This document shows, piece after piece, positions 45,201-56,900 of a stretch of 64,000 bases of DNA (position 1 is its first letter; the number at the start of each line of letters is the position of its first letter). The DNA is from Scolanthus callimorphus (lineage: Eukaryota > Cnidaria > Anthozoa > Actiniaria > Edwardsiidae), in the NCBI GenBank assembly GCA_033964015.1, contig CM066917.1, forward strand, positions 26,071,951 to 26,135,950. Reading direction: 5' to 3'. The notes under the pieces are model-generated. The model was not told the DNA's origin. It made no database searches and saw only the letters and a program-made list of their open reading frames with translations. The position numbers were made by a program, and so were the translations under genes.

Positions 45201-48200
45201 AGATATTCCCTTTGATAATGTTGTGAAAATTCAATAGACGATGCCAGCTATGATGCCATGCGCGCGCTGCGTGTCAGTACCGGTAGTTGTGTTACATTTC
45301 ACGGATGATGTGCCTAGTATAACGGTAGTTGTCTTAAGGCCTGTTTACACTTGCAATTTTTGTCGCGCGAGTCGCGGCGATTTTTCTTGCACGTACACGT
45401 CAACTCAAAATCACTCAAAATCAAAATGTTAACTAAGTGCAACTCAGCGCAATCCGCCGTGATTTTTGTCGCGTGATGTCGTGGAGATTTCAAACATGTT
45501 TGAAACTCTTTGCAACTTGATGCGATTTGAAAAGAGAGCATAGAAATCGCACCGGATTTGCATCTCGTTTACACAAGAGAGTTGGAATTGCAGCTCGCGC
45601 GAGTAAAATCGCCGCGACAAATGCAACAAAAATCGCATGTGTACACCTGCCTTTACAATCCAAAGGAATTCTAAGCGAACCAGCTTATAGCTGGAATCGT
45701 CCATAGGCAGTGTTCAGGAGCACCAAGGCTCTTGTCAAAGTGGAATCATGTGATTCATAACCCAGTGCGTATCATCATTACACTGCTTCCACAGAATGTT
45801 TTACCAAAATGGGTAAAACATCACACTTGCAACAAAGTGATGAGAGACCAGTGCTGTAATGCTAAGTCAACCACGCTATGGCTCACAGATCACACAAACC
45901 TTTACTGACCTCATGGGCACAGGGCACCCAGTAGGCGGAAATTCGTGATATTTGAACGTGGGTACACAGTGGTTTCAATAGAAGGCACCTACCGGTGGTG
46001 AACTGCCATCTACTTCAGTGCTGACCACCAGTACTTTGCAATAGAATACATGAATATGCCAATTATTTTGCCCTCAAAACCTGGGTACATGGTGCTGTTT
46101 TTATCAGATTCGATCATATGATATATCATACTGCAGCTTAAGGACCTTAAGACATGTAGAATCTTTGACTTGCGTCCAATTTTTGGTGATATACACTTTA
46201 ACAATATCTTACCATCTGATGGACAAGGATCCCACATTCTGCTAATCTAAGCCACAACCTGGGGTTTGTGTGGTAGGTCTGTATCACTTGTATTAGACAA
46301 TCAAATGCTGAGAGAGGTCTCCCAGAAAACAACAACTGAATACCAAGGTTATAGAGAATCTCATGGCGCCTACTGAGTCTTAACGTGCACAATGGTCTTC
46401 CACATATAGGATTATCTGAAAAATAACATGTTATGATGTTGGATGATTACAAGTAATGCTCATAAAGCCTTTTATTGCCATTTTCTTTCTCAAGAACCCT
46501 GATTTTCAGCGACTTTTCAGGAGACTGAGATGAGAGCAGAGACTTTTTAGATTCAGGCTACCTGGAAGCTACTTTTGGATGTACTTCCAAGCTTCTTTAA
46601 AACTAGAATTCTACATTCAAAAAGCAACCATTTACTTCCTAAGGCTGAAACGAACAAATTCTTTAAAACTAGAAACATGTTCTACAATATTCAAAATGCA
46701 ACCATTTACTTCTAAGGCTGTAATGAACAATAACATCCCCAAAAGGCTGATGGTCAGAAGAAATACCAGTCTATATTTTATCACCCTGCAAATAATACAC
46801 AGCTTCACCACTAGTTTCAATACCATAAAAATTTGTGCAATTTGCCTGTAAAAAGGGAGAGAAACTTGTATCTGCATTCAAGTAATATTTCTATATTTCT
46901 ACAAGACAAAATATGCAACTAAATGAATTAGAAATAAATCCAACATGTTAAGCATCTTACTTTTATCCATGCGAGGTAACAATGCTAATGCTTTATCATT
47001 CTCCTCCAAGGATCTTCTAAAGTAGAATGCAGCCAAGTTGTACTTGTGCATTTGGTAGTGGATACATCCCAAGTTGTTGAAATACATTGTACTGATACAT
47101 TCTCCTGTCTCCATGAAGTTATTATGTGACTTTGGAACACTGTTTAGTAACTTGATGGACTTGCGGTAGTTCTGCCGCAAGTATTCAAAGTTACTTTTCA
47201 GAAATAACCCAACAAGTGACTGTTGAAAGAGAGAAAGAAAAATCAGAAGTCATCCTTAAAGAGGCTCCCCCGCGTTTGCTGGCCACTTCTCTGACGTGAA
47301 AATAGCTCAAATCGCAATCCAATTCCATCCTCTTGATTACAGGTCAAAACAACCTAGAATTGCATTTTTCTAACAATTGAAAGGTTTTTCTATTAATCTA
47401 GAGGATTATTTTGATTACGACGGGCAAATGTACATGTGTTTCACGGTTACAATTTCACTTATTTTATGTCCACAGTGGGTGAATATTAAGCATGCAAGAG
47501 CCCCTTTAACAAAGAGTTATTATAATAACAATCTAGAACTCATATTTTGCTAGTCAATTGGCATAGTTTCCAGGCACTAGGAAAACCTGCTATATTTCGC
47601 ATTATGCAACAAGCAGTTCATGACCAGAAAAACGTTTCATTGTCAAGCACTTTAAGCTCCAAAAATGGCCAAAGCAATTGTTATTTTAAATAGACATGAT
47701 TGTCACATACATTCCCGGTGTTCAGGACAGACTTGATCTCCCTCTTGCAGGCCTTGATGGACTTCATTAAGATGTTCAGCCGTGCTTTATACTGAAAACA
47801 GATTCAGAAAATAATAATTTAGTGACCAAAGCTTTATTAATATGAACTCAAGATACCAATAGCAGTGAAGGGGTACAGGAAAGGGTGGACTAGAACCCCA
47901 GATTTCCCCAAAGTTCTCTCTTGTTTTACATTTTGCTTTTTTGTGCATTGGGGAGGAACAGGAACCTCCTGTGTACTGTACATCTTCTATGTTTTATTTC
48001 TGTAAAGAATCAAACAATAAACTTCACTAACAAAGTGGCCCTACCTGATGCAAACGTGCCTTATTAACATCATCCATATCTCTACTCTGTTGACCTTGTG
48101 AAGACTGGGAGATCTAATTATAATGTTGGTTATAAAACATACAAAGAAATGTGAATAACAGGGGTGAACAAATTCATATCAATGTGTTTATTTCCTGGGA

Positions 48201-51200
48201 ATGTAAATGTAAATAAAATGTTTGAGGCCAAATTCCCAAATTCCCAGACTCATCCATGTATCTCTACTTCGTTGTTGACCTTGTGAAGACTGGGAGATCA
48301 AATTATAATGTTGTTTATAAAACATAACAAAGAAATGTAAATAACAGGGGTGACCAAACTCCTATTAATGTGTTAAATTACAGAAATTTCCTGGGAATAT
48401 AAATAAAAATAACTTGCAGCTCGGAAACTTAATTACGCTGGTTTCAGGGGGGCCACTGGCAGCCAAGCAGCCATAAGCATAGATACTGACAGTGGTGATT
48501 GACAGAGTTTATCACATCCTCAGTGGATTTTCAACATCCCCCTGAAACTGTGTAGGGTAGTGAAGGAGATGGGTCCTCACAGGAAGTGGGCATTGAATGC
48601 AAACAATACGGGATACGCTGGCCTAATCCCTTAACCATTATAATAATTAATGATAATTTACATGGTAGAAAAAGTAAACAGTTTGTTTCACTAATTAGCA
48701 GTGTTCAGGAGCCGCAAGGCTCTTGTCAAAGTGGAATCATGATATTCATAACCCAGTGCGTATCATCATTACACTGCATAAGGAGTGAAGGAAAACAAGT
48801 AGATCGCTAGTCTGCCACACATGAGTCTTCAGTAATAAAGGTCAGCTAACAGACTTATAGTCCCAGACTTCTAAAGCTAAATCCTACATGGCAACTGCAC
48901 TATGTCAACATTCATTTTGTGTTTGTTTTATCGTGGACTTTCACCTTGTGTATGGCCAAAATAATATGATTCATTGTTTTAAAATATTTTTAGACTAACA
49001 GGAAGTATTCTTTGAGAAAATCATGCATCCTTAGGGACGTATGCAGTGAAAAATTCCACAGCATTTCTGTTTTGTTTTTTCAATAATCCCGCAATGGTGC
49101 AGCCTGGTGAGAACACTGGCCTTTAACAGAAGAACGCAATTATTGTTTAATTACTCTTCTCTATATTACAGGCTTACCTCACTCTGCTTGCTGTTTGTCG
49201 ACATAGCACTCTCCACATGACTCAGTACAGCTCCAGCTTTTTCAGGCTGCAAAATAAACAGTTGCTGCACATAAATTTAAATCCATTGTTTGATGTTTAA
49301 TATTGAAATTGGACTATTGGATGCATTGTTTTCTCTAGTTGGTGATTAAAGGGCTGCTGTAGTTGAAGATGTTGTCAAGCTACACAATACATTTGTGACA
49401 CTTACCTTGTGCATAATAAGATATAACTCTACTAGGAGAAAACACACTTTAAATGCAAGGTTTTCATCTGCAAATAACAAAAGACAAAGAATTACTACGA
49501 GTTACTAACTATTTCTGAGCTCGAATTGTGCTTCACTGAGCTCACAAGACTGTGGCTGTTAATATGATTTAATTTCAAGCCTTGCAATTCTTTGAAAAAT
49601 CAGTAAAATTGCTAAATACTTTGTATTTGTGAACAGTAAAATATAATCATGGTAGTTTCAAAACGACTGTCAAACTTACCCAGTGGTTCAATTATCTTAA
49701 ACAACTTTCCAAGTGCTTTGGTAGCATTATTATACTGACGTAACTACAAACAAGCACAACATCTCAAGTTTAGATAACCAATACTGGTACCAAAAATATA
49801 TGGTCAGGAGCACATTTTCTACAGTAGATTGTGGCACCAAGAATATTATATTGCAGGGTTCAAAAATGTTTAAACCAACACTTTAAACACTCTTAGGCAA
49901 AAAAATACACAATATTTCATTAGAATCCTATATTTTTAGGGAATGCTCATAAAGTTTTCAACAGGTAGGTGTCAGGGATAGTTAGCTACCGGTAGGTACT
50001 TTTAGCTATTGTAGGTATACGGAAATGCAGTGTGTATGGCCCGATACTGCAACCATAATGGTCACCAATGGCGACTAAATTTGGGGGCTTGGCGACAGCA
50101 AATGGCACCCCATCTTTCTGAGTTCAGCTGAAATCCATATTTATGTCAGGTCCTGTTATGTGTGGTTTTGAGAACACCCTTATAAAGTTATTCAAACTGT
50201 ACTCACATTATAACACACTACAGCTTCATTGTACAGTACATAAACCATGTCCATTGTGTTCCCATCATCTTCACACTCACAACATTCACTATCAATCTTA
50301 ACACAAATAAGAATATCATGATCATAAGTAATTATTTCTTTGAAATAAATAGAATGAACCAGATGCATATAAAAGCAAAATATTATCAAATCATGGAAAG
50401 CAGGCATCTTTAACATAAAGAACAAAAAGAGCTGTGGCTTGGGCACCCTGTGGTGAAGGGAGAGTAAACAGGGAACCCATGTATGAGGGGTAATGTATGA
50501 GGGGTAATGTACGACAGGTAATGTATGAGGGGTATAGCGCTGTTCACTGCCAATGCCAACATTGCCATTGTAATGCTTTGTGCCAACCATAGATTGAATA
50601 GTGCCCTTTGTTCTGTAAACCAATTGATCTCTGGTTGGCACATTATTATAACAATAGATGATGTCAGTGTGAACAGTGTTGTACAATGCTCCTTGTAACA
50701 AAGCTTTGATTTCTGTGGCTCAGAAAGTTTGTCTCACATTTTACGAGGGCTAATTGTGACCCTGCATGGGAAAACGTATCATAACGATAGATCGTTAAAC
50801 GGTCATTTTCTAACGATCACCAAACGATCTTTTCGTTTCGTCTAACGATCTAGTAAAATTGCCTAACGATCTAGTGAGTACACCTAACGGTCACAAAGTT
50901 AATGAGGAGTTAATGCAAACGCTTTGCCTAACGATTTAGTTACCTCTCTAACGACCCAGTTCAATTAATATATACAAGCGTTTGATCAAACGGCGTAATG
51001 CCAAACGTTGTTGATAAAAATAATGAGCGTTAAATGACTTGCTCTTTTTCATGCTTTTTTAGTTTTGAAGTCCACAGCAAATTCGGTCAGCATCTATTCT
51101 GCCATCAATAAATTTGCAAAGTACGAAACAGAATAATAGACATAATAAAAGAGTAAAACATTGGTTGGCCTTTTCCTAGCACATGCGTTGCGTCTTTACT

Positions 51201-52770
51201 CGTGCTTCTTCGAACTTTATGAACGCTGCATTCCGGTTTGCAAAATATACTGAATAGTTAATAAAGAAACTTACCGTCCAACCACCGTGCACATTGAGTG
51301 TTAGATAAAACTCCTGGAAAACACTTTCAAAAGTTCCATTCCTGTTATCGATGAGGTGCAATGCCAAACCAGTTGCGGAATTTCGGGCGGGATGTGTTAG
51401 CGGGAAAATTAGCCAAAATTAATCTTTGCAAAACTAATATTGAGTGTGGCTATATTTTATTTAGATGAATCGATAATATTACACTGAAAAGCTAGGGAAA
51501 TCCACCTTATTTGCATCGTGATAGCGAAGAATGAAGTACGGTATTCAAGCGAAACCGAAGAGGAGTTATGTTATTTTATTTTTACAATATAACGTGCATT
51601 CTGATTCGCTATCTAAAACAATATGTGTCAAATGCAACCAATCAGAAAGCATATTAAACTAAGCTAGTTACCAAACCTTCCCTGAATTACTAGATTTTCA
51701 TCGATCTTCGATGATCGATCTTCGTTGTTTTTATTGAGCTTTTATGAGGAAAAACACATGAAAAAGGAGTGAAAATATTATTCAACCTGATGATAAGCTT
51801 TTTCAAGCAAACGTTCATCAAAATATTCCGGGTTTTGTGGCGAACGTTCGCTGATTTATTTGATGTTACGGAAAGAAGTTGCGGGTTTTACCCAAAGTTG
51901 CGCGGCAATTATATTTTAGCGATGGAAGAACTTCACCTTCGCAATGGTTTCTCTGGATCCTTGGCTTTGACATCAATGGCCCTGAATATCACTTTTTGAA
52001 ACATCTTCAGCGGGCATCCGACCAATTAATGAGAAGGGTGGTGGATCAAGTGATTTCATGCAAAACACGATCGTTTAATCAAACGGTTCGTCCGATTATT
52101 AAAAAGTTCAGACCGTTTGGCGAGGTCGTTTAATCTAACGCTCTTGTCACTCATGAATTATTCCTATCGAAACATGAATAATTCACTAACGATCTCCTAG
52201 CTGGACCTAACGATTTGACTTTTTCGCCTAACGATTTTCCCTAACGATCTAACGACCACCTAACGCTCTGACCACCTAACGCTTAGATCGTTATGATACG
52301 TTTTCCCATGCAGGGTCACAATTTTTTAGTGGAAAAAACTGTGAGGCTCAACAAGTTTGGATTTTATCTGCATGTAAAAGGGTTGTTGGTTGTTTTTGGT
52401 TGTTCACACCACTAACACGATGCCTGCTGAAGAGGTTAACTAATGTAGTGTTGAAAGTAACAGAAAAATGTCTACAACATTCACATCATACCTGCTTTTT
52501 TACTGCCTGTAAATTATTGTAGAATTCATCAGTTTTTGCAAACCCTGACAAACAGAATGTTATGACAGCCTTGTTATGCACCACTTTGTAGTCATTTTGC
52601 CGCATCTCACCAAGACGACTAAGAGCTGTCAGGCTTTTGTCATACTGCTGAGACTCAAATTCAATGTGCGCCTGATTGGCTAGTTCCCTTTCTTGATCTG
52701 TCACTTTGCCACCAGGTGGGGGAAGATCGGTAGGGAATTCAAGACCCCCTTCAAATGCGGACTCACTCAT
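39269..52770 (-). CDS. CNOT10: CNOT10, CCR4-NOT complex subunit (18 exons, complete)
   Basis: CNOT10 is a TPR-like scaffold that with CNOT11 binds the N-terminal part of CNOT1 in the deadenylase complex. Exons 5' to 3': 52492-52770, 50207-50296, 49680-49743, 49406-49467, 49178-49246, 48045-48113, 47711-47791, 46961-47219, 46213-46415, 45030-45148, 44613-44795, 43647-43748, 42342-42455, 41972-42096, 40765-40791, 40337-40458, 39967-40042, 39269-39381. They sum to 2,157 bp (718 residues; human 744) and every phase joins. Diagnostic stretches are [113 protein letters not shown] and [10 protein letters not shown] at the end. The 27-bp exon 15 is unusually small. The start MSESAFEGG is preceded by a likely 5' UTR acceptor. 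Introns carry many MITEs. Confidence 0.93.
39627..39836. repeat. Repeat R12, copy 1
   Basis: TTCTCGTACCCAGAACTT at the left; GGCTCTGGTGACAGCCA and its inverse TGGCTGTCACCAAATCC inside; GGGGAGCTTTGGGTCATGAC at the right. Related to 62432-62692. It lies in the last CNOT10 intron. Confidence 0.65.
40191..40322. mobile_element. Palindromic MITE R7, copy 2
   Basis: CTAGCCGGCTCTCCGG at the left; ATAGCCGGCTAG at the right. GGGGATTCCTATGTCGCG faces CACAGGAATCCCGCGC inside. It lies about 15 bp from CNOT10 exon 16. Confidence 0.82.
40854..41311. mobile_element. MITE R13 carrying an eight-unit 22-bp array
   Basis: CATACTTTGAAGAATTCCGC at the left pairs with the inverse of GCGGAATTCCTTGAAGTATG at the right; pairing extends about 50 bp with mismatches. 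Inside, 40917-41096 is eight exact copies of GCCAATGACGGACTCTCACATA (22 bp) in tandem. It lies between CNOT10 exons 14 and 15. Confidence 0.85.
44214..44295. mobile_element. 80-bp mini-element R14, copy 1
   Basis: AGCAGTGTTCAGGAGCCGCA to TATCATCATTACACTGCT. The ends AGCAGTGT and ACACTGCT are exact inverses, and an internal GAGCCGCAAGGCTC hairpin is present. Copies at 45707 and 48697 are nearly identical. Confidence 0.85.
45236..45703. mobile_element. MITE R6, copy with another element nested in it
   Basis: The diverged left end AGACGATGCCAGCTAT and right end TTATAGCTGGAATCGTCCA match R6. The interior GCGCGCTGCGTGTC and CGGTAGTTG match the other copies. It is split by the element at 45337-45652. 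Confidence 0.8.
45337..45652. mobile_element. Harbinger-like MITE R15 nested in R6
   Basis: AGGCCTGTTTACACTTGC at the left; GCATGTGTACACCTGCCT at the right. Inner parts pair too (TCGCGGCGATTTT / AAAATCGCCGCGA). TTA stands directly outside both ends (45334-45336 and 45653-45655), a 3-bp duplication typical of PIF/Harbinger. Confidence 0.87.
45707..45787. mobile_element. 80-bp mini-element R14, copy 2
   Basis: GCAGTGTTCAGGAGCACCAA to TATCATCATTACACTGCTT, with one change in the internal hairpin (CACCAAGG for CCGCAAGG). It starts 3 bp after the R6 copy. Confidence 0.85.
47255..47510. mobile_element. Repeat R3, longest copy, with inverted ends
   Basis: TTAAAGAGGCTC at the left and GAGCCCCTTTAA at the right are near inverses. 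The interior GCAATCCAATTCCATCCTCT is shared with 6062 and 29803. It lies about 35 bp upstream of CNOT10 exon 8. Confidence 0.7.
48247..48390 (-). pseudogene. Dead tandem copy of CNOT10 exon 6 and its flank
   Basis: CCTTGTGAAGACTGGGAGAT, then AATTATAATGTTG and TAACAGGGGTGACC repeat 48089-48200 almost exactly. In this copy the acceptor AG has become TG and a few extra bases (GTTGTTGACC for GTTGACC) break the frame, so it should be skipped. Confidence 0.78.
48697..48777. mobile_element. 80-bp mini-element R14, copy 3
   Basis: AGCAGTGTTCAGGAGCCGCA to CATCATTACACTGC. It differs from copy 1 at one or two positions only. Confidence 0.85.
50752..52325. mobile_element. 1.57-kb element R16 with 37-bp TIRs and TAACGAT arrays
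   Basis: AATTGTGACCCTGCATGGGA starts the left end and its exact inverse closes the right end; the inverted repeat is perfect for 37 bp. Inside each end lie about seven TAACGAT/TAACGNT motifs in the same orientation (about 50780-50965 and 52135-52290). No recognisable transposase is present. A small minus frame ending at a good donor (51176-51367) is unexplained. It fills CNOT10 intron 1. Confidence 0.88.
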
Positions 52771-54122
52771 ATTTTACTCTAGAAGTGTAAAGAAAAATAA
52801 TCATCAGGGAAATCTGGCTTTTCCCATCAATTCATCAATCCCACATTTATTGTTCTCTACCCCCCCCCCCCCCCTAGTTACTGTTGCTATGCAGACAAGC
52901 CAAAATATTCCTTCTGCATAGAGCATGGAAAAGACACCAATTGCAGGAAGGTGTTAGAAGTTTCCTTATATTTCATCAGGAAAAGCTGAAGAGTTCATTA
53001 AAAATCTTCTACTTTGTGTTTGTTGCTTGGACATTTTGAATTCCACTGGGAAAAACTACCCATTTTGGTGATTAATCAAGACAGGATTGGTCTTGATCTG
53101 CCTCAAATGCCACTCTCTTTAGTGACCAACTAAGCTCAGTACCGATAAGCTTGCAATGGGACTCTGGCGCCTACTGATGTGCCAATCTCACTTCCATGTT
53201 GATAGTCTCAGAACTTTTGAATGACAGTTCCAGGAAAACCAGTTTTACAGTACCTCAGTTTCGCATCATGGAACCATGCATGTATGGGAAGTAAACATTA
53301 ATCAGAGATGTCATAGCGTTGTCATCTCTCCTTACTCTTTTACATTTAGTTAAGACAATCCCCAGTTTTAGTATGGTTCCCATATCTTGAAATTATGTTT
53401 CCCTTAGAATCCATATTATTATAACACCCAAGGCTTATTTTGTGACTTCAAAAGACTTTTTTTTTTATTTCATGGACATAAATTAATCTGTTGAATACTC
53501 CTTTCAAAAAGCCTGCTGGTATTCTACTTGTCTTAGCACTGCTATTTCCTATATAATGCATTTTTAAATGGTTAAATTACATTTTGTAAATCTTATAAAT
53601 TAATGCTTATAGAATTATGAAAAAGCCTTATTATTTTATTCAAAGCACAACACTAAACTAGGAAACAAAAATATACCGTGGAATTAAAGCATACAAACAC
53701 AAACAGAAAAGCTTCAGTTCCACCCCCCTACACCTAAACAGGTCTTGAAAACCATAAACCGGCGAGAAACACGTTTCATAGTTGAAGATGGAACAACTCG
53801 GTAAATGTTTAAGTTTTTAAGCTTCCGAAGGATTTCTGTTTCCCAAGTTTACAAAAGCACCAAACTAAAACAGCAGCTCAATTGTTATACGTCTCTAGAT
53901 TAAAGGAATTCCGGTTCATTTTCAATAGAAAGGCAATAAGTGTGAGATAATGTATCAAAAACAAACAGTGTACAAGCAGGCCTGCTGGTTCGCACAATCA
54001 CTGCAACTCTTAAATTACAACTTAAAAACCTGGCGTTTGTTTCACAAAAATAACCTAACAAAAGCACCAATGGAACTTAAATTAGAAATAGATATGTCAT
54101 ATAAGTGTCATATGACATGTAA

Positions 54123-54286
54123 ATGGCGAATTTACCTTCAAAATGAGCAATTCTGGGGATTCTTTCCTAAAGTCCGCCAAGTCAATGTGACTTGTGCTGC
54201 GATAAGTGATCAGCAGCCACTACTGTTAGGATATGCGTTCCAGTCAGCTCGTACCAGTCTCCCCCAAGAAAAATAAAACAAGATGC
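54123..54286 (-). other. Probable non-coding first exon of CNOT10
   Basis: On the minus strand the segment ends TTTTGAAG followed by GTAAAT, a good donor. CNOT10 exon 1 has an acceptor (CTTCTAG) just before its ATG. A similar segment with the same donor position lies at 57660-57770 upstream of the next minus-strand gene. No transcript evidence is available. Confidence 0.45.
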
Positions 54287-54941
54287 CTGTCGATGCCTAA
54301 TAGTCGATGCCTGAGTTTGATGAGACTCGGGCTACTCGGGCAAATTTTATATGGGAGCGTATGATTTGTTTTCATTTTTTTAGTAGTGAATTACAGTGAC
54401 GGATTATCCAGGATTTGAAGGGGGGGGGTGGGGGGTGATCATTTTAACTGGTTCAGTTTCTGCTGCAAATTACAAAATTTGAAGGAACACCTGCTGCATT
54501 TTATTTTTACGAATTTCGATTTTTGATCGCCCATTTTTCAAGTGTCAACTACACATGCACCAGTCACACCTGTTCAGAACCAAAGATGGTGAAGGTGAGT
54601 GCTTTTTGTGCCTCGTAATTCACGACTTGAGATATTTTCTTCCATGGTTTGTCAGTAAACGTGATACTGAGCTGTCACGTTTACACATATATATGTGTCT
54701 TCCAGCAGGGCATTGTGTTTCCCAAAAATATCCATACCCCAATTTGAGACAGCCACCTGTGGGCAGAAAAATAGAAGGGTGTAACGGTCTACTGGGAAGA
54801 GCAGTACATGTATACATGAACATCCTACCAGGAATAACCATGTTCTCACTGACCATTTAATTTTAGGTGATAGGAAAAAGTCAGAATGAATTATACTTCT
54901 AGAAATACTATTGTCTTGGATTCGTTCACATATATTAAAAC

Positions 54942-55243
54942 TTATTATTCATCACATCGATGCACTGCCCAAATATGGTCATTGGAACGCCAATAGCTGT
55001 CTTCTGTACATGACAGCTATCCCGCGATATCCGTCTCTGAGGAAAATATGATGTTTTGAGCTCGTAAATAATACACAAAAGTCATTTTTTTCGGGGGTTT
55101 TTGTGCTATCGATGTGCTGAATAATAAAACCATTATCCTGCTCGATTTTGCAGAATATGGTCTGATTTTAGCCAACTCGGGACTTCGTCCCTCGTCGGCT
55201 AAGTATCAGACGATATTCTGCGCAATCTCGCAGGATAATGGTT
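54942..55243. mobile_element. Bipartite palindromic element R5, copy 3 (inverted)
   Basis: Reverse orientation of the copies at 10624 and 23631, starting TTATTATTCATCACATCGAT and ending GGATAATGGTT. It lies about 45 bp downstream of the acetyltransferase stop. Confidence 0.9.
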
Positions 55244-55286
55244 AAATATTTGTCAAATTTTACACCAAATACAAAATGTTCGTTTA

Positions 55287-55845
55287 TTATATTTCCGTAT
55301 TATTATATTCAGATGACAAAATTGAATACATTTTGACATCTTTAAATTCATCTTTCTTCTTTACACGTTGTCTCAGATGACCTTCAAACGTCATGCCCAG
55401 TTTTTTTAAGGACACCTTCAGAGCCTTTGTTCCCCGTGAAACAATTCGCGAATATACAATTCAACCCAAAATCTTGAAAGCCAAATTTCAAAAGACGTTT
55501 GGCAGCTTCGGTACAAAATCCTTTACCCCAGAATGGGACGCCAATCCAGAACCCCATTTCTGCAGCATCATTTTCTATGTCCAACATAAGTCCAACACAC
55601 CCTATCAAATGATCCAAATCTTTGGAAACCACTGCAAATATGATATCGCTTTTGTTTAGATGTTTGTTCTGACTCATAGCTATGAAATCCAAAGCATCTT
55701 TTTCTGTGTATGGATGGGGAATGCGTGAAGCCATGTCGGATAAGTCAGAATTTCCACAATATTCCACTAATTGGTGAACATCTTTGCTTGCGAGTGGGCG
55801 TAACCAAAGTCTCTCGGTTTCCAAACGTGAGTGAGTCAGATCCAT
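55287..55845 (-). CDS. GNAT-family N-acetyltransferase, RimJ-like, one-base frame break
   Basis: It would transfer an acetyl group from acetyl-CoA to an unknown amine, possibly a protein N-terminus. The first 148 codons read as RimJ/RimL-type GNAT: LETERLWLRPLASKDVHQLV at the N-terminus, MGFWIGVPFWGKG (residues 98-109) as the CoA-binding motif A region with the helix CTEAAKRLL after it, and NCFTGNKGSEGVLKK near the end. In a run of seven T (55401-55407) the frame shifts. The reading frame one base over continues with GMTFEGHLRQRVKKKDEFKD and DVKMY to a stop at 55289, as expected for the family C-terminus (about 185 residues). Without a shift the protein stops at 55384. The run suggests a sequencing slip, but a new pseudogene is possible. 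No intron in the coding part; a 5' UTR acceptor lies at about 55870. Confidence 0.82.
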
Positions 55846-56554
55846 ACTTTTGTTTTATTTTTCTCTGGCCTGTGAAGTAAAAATTAAAATTACAAATCAC
55901 AACTAGATATTTTCAACTTATTAAAATTTGAGTGCTATCTTTGGGCCACAATGGTTCCAATACTTAAGGTTTTGACCCCACTGATAAGATAAACATAACT
56001 AAATAATAGTTAACCAGAAACATATAAGTGAGTTGAAACATGTAACAAACATACATTGCTTTAGTGCCAAGCTGCGGAATATTCGCAGAAAAAACAATCG
56101 AAGAGATTTTGAAAATAATGTTGTTGCTAGACTTCAATATGTTAAATGTTAGCATATTATCACTTACCACTGTTACTCTACTTTATTTGAGTGAAAAATG
56201 AAATATTATGAAGAGAAAACCTGCTTGGGTTAGCAGTCGAGAGTTCATTATTGACCAAATATGGTCATAAACTGGGCACGAATAATCCACAGCTTGGTTC
56301 GCCGTTACATGTTTCAACTAAGTGATATGTTTCTGAGTTAACTTATTAAAATTTGATAAATGTGTGAGTGCTATCTTTGGGCCACAATGGTTCTAAATGA
56401 AGGTTTTGACCCTTAACTAATTTTAATTACCCCATTAACAAAATAAATATTGTATGTGTTTATATAGCGCTTAATTCCATAGGCTCTAAGGGCTTTACAA
56501 ATTGCGAGATGTCTGATCTCTAAGATGCGGACTGCAGTTTTACAGTGCAGTTTA

Positions 56555-56752
56555 GGGGCCACCCATTTAATTTTTGAGGGGGGTGGGCTTTTTTGAAAAA
56601 AAATTTCCTGCACAGCAAAATGGTGACTAAAACCCTTCTTTTTTATTGAAAAAAATTCTCACCGCTTAACAGAGGTAGAAAAAACAATCTTGCATGGACA
56701 AAAAAGCCCACCCCCCCCCCCCCCCCCCCTCAAAAGTTAAATGGTCGGCCCC
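56555..56752. mobile_element. MITE R11 with TTA target duplication, copy 2
   Basis: GGGGCCACCCATTTAATTTT at the left; AAAAGTTAAATGGTCGGCCC at the right; TTA outside both ends. A poly-C run lies inside. The SINE at 56757 follows directly. Confidence 0.87.
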
Positions 56753-56756
56753 TTAC

Positions 56757-56869
56757 AATCATGAGTGGGGTTACATATCATAATATTGTAGTGAGTTCTG
56801 TCACTGAGCAAGCCCAGCGGTTCTTTAACATCCCTCATGATCAGCTTTGGTGTAGTGTATTGAGAGACG

Positions 56870-56900
<31 letters not shown>

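Noticed and set aside
51176..51367. 63-codon minus frame ending at a donor-like site inside element R16
   Set aside because: Too short and unlike any transposase or CNOT10 part that I know; kept only as a remark in the R16 entry.
53950..54276. 108-codon plus-strand frame
   Set aside because: It overlaps the segment duplicated at 57660, and the better explanation is a minus-strand non-coding leader exon; the frame is not kept in the duplicate.
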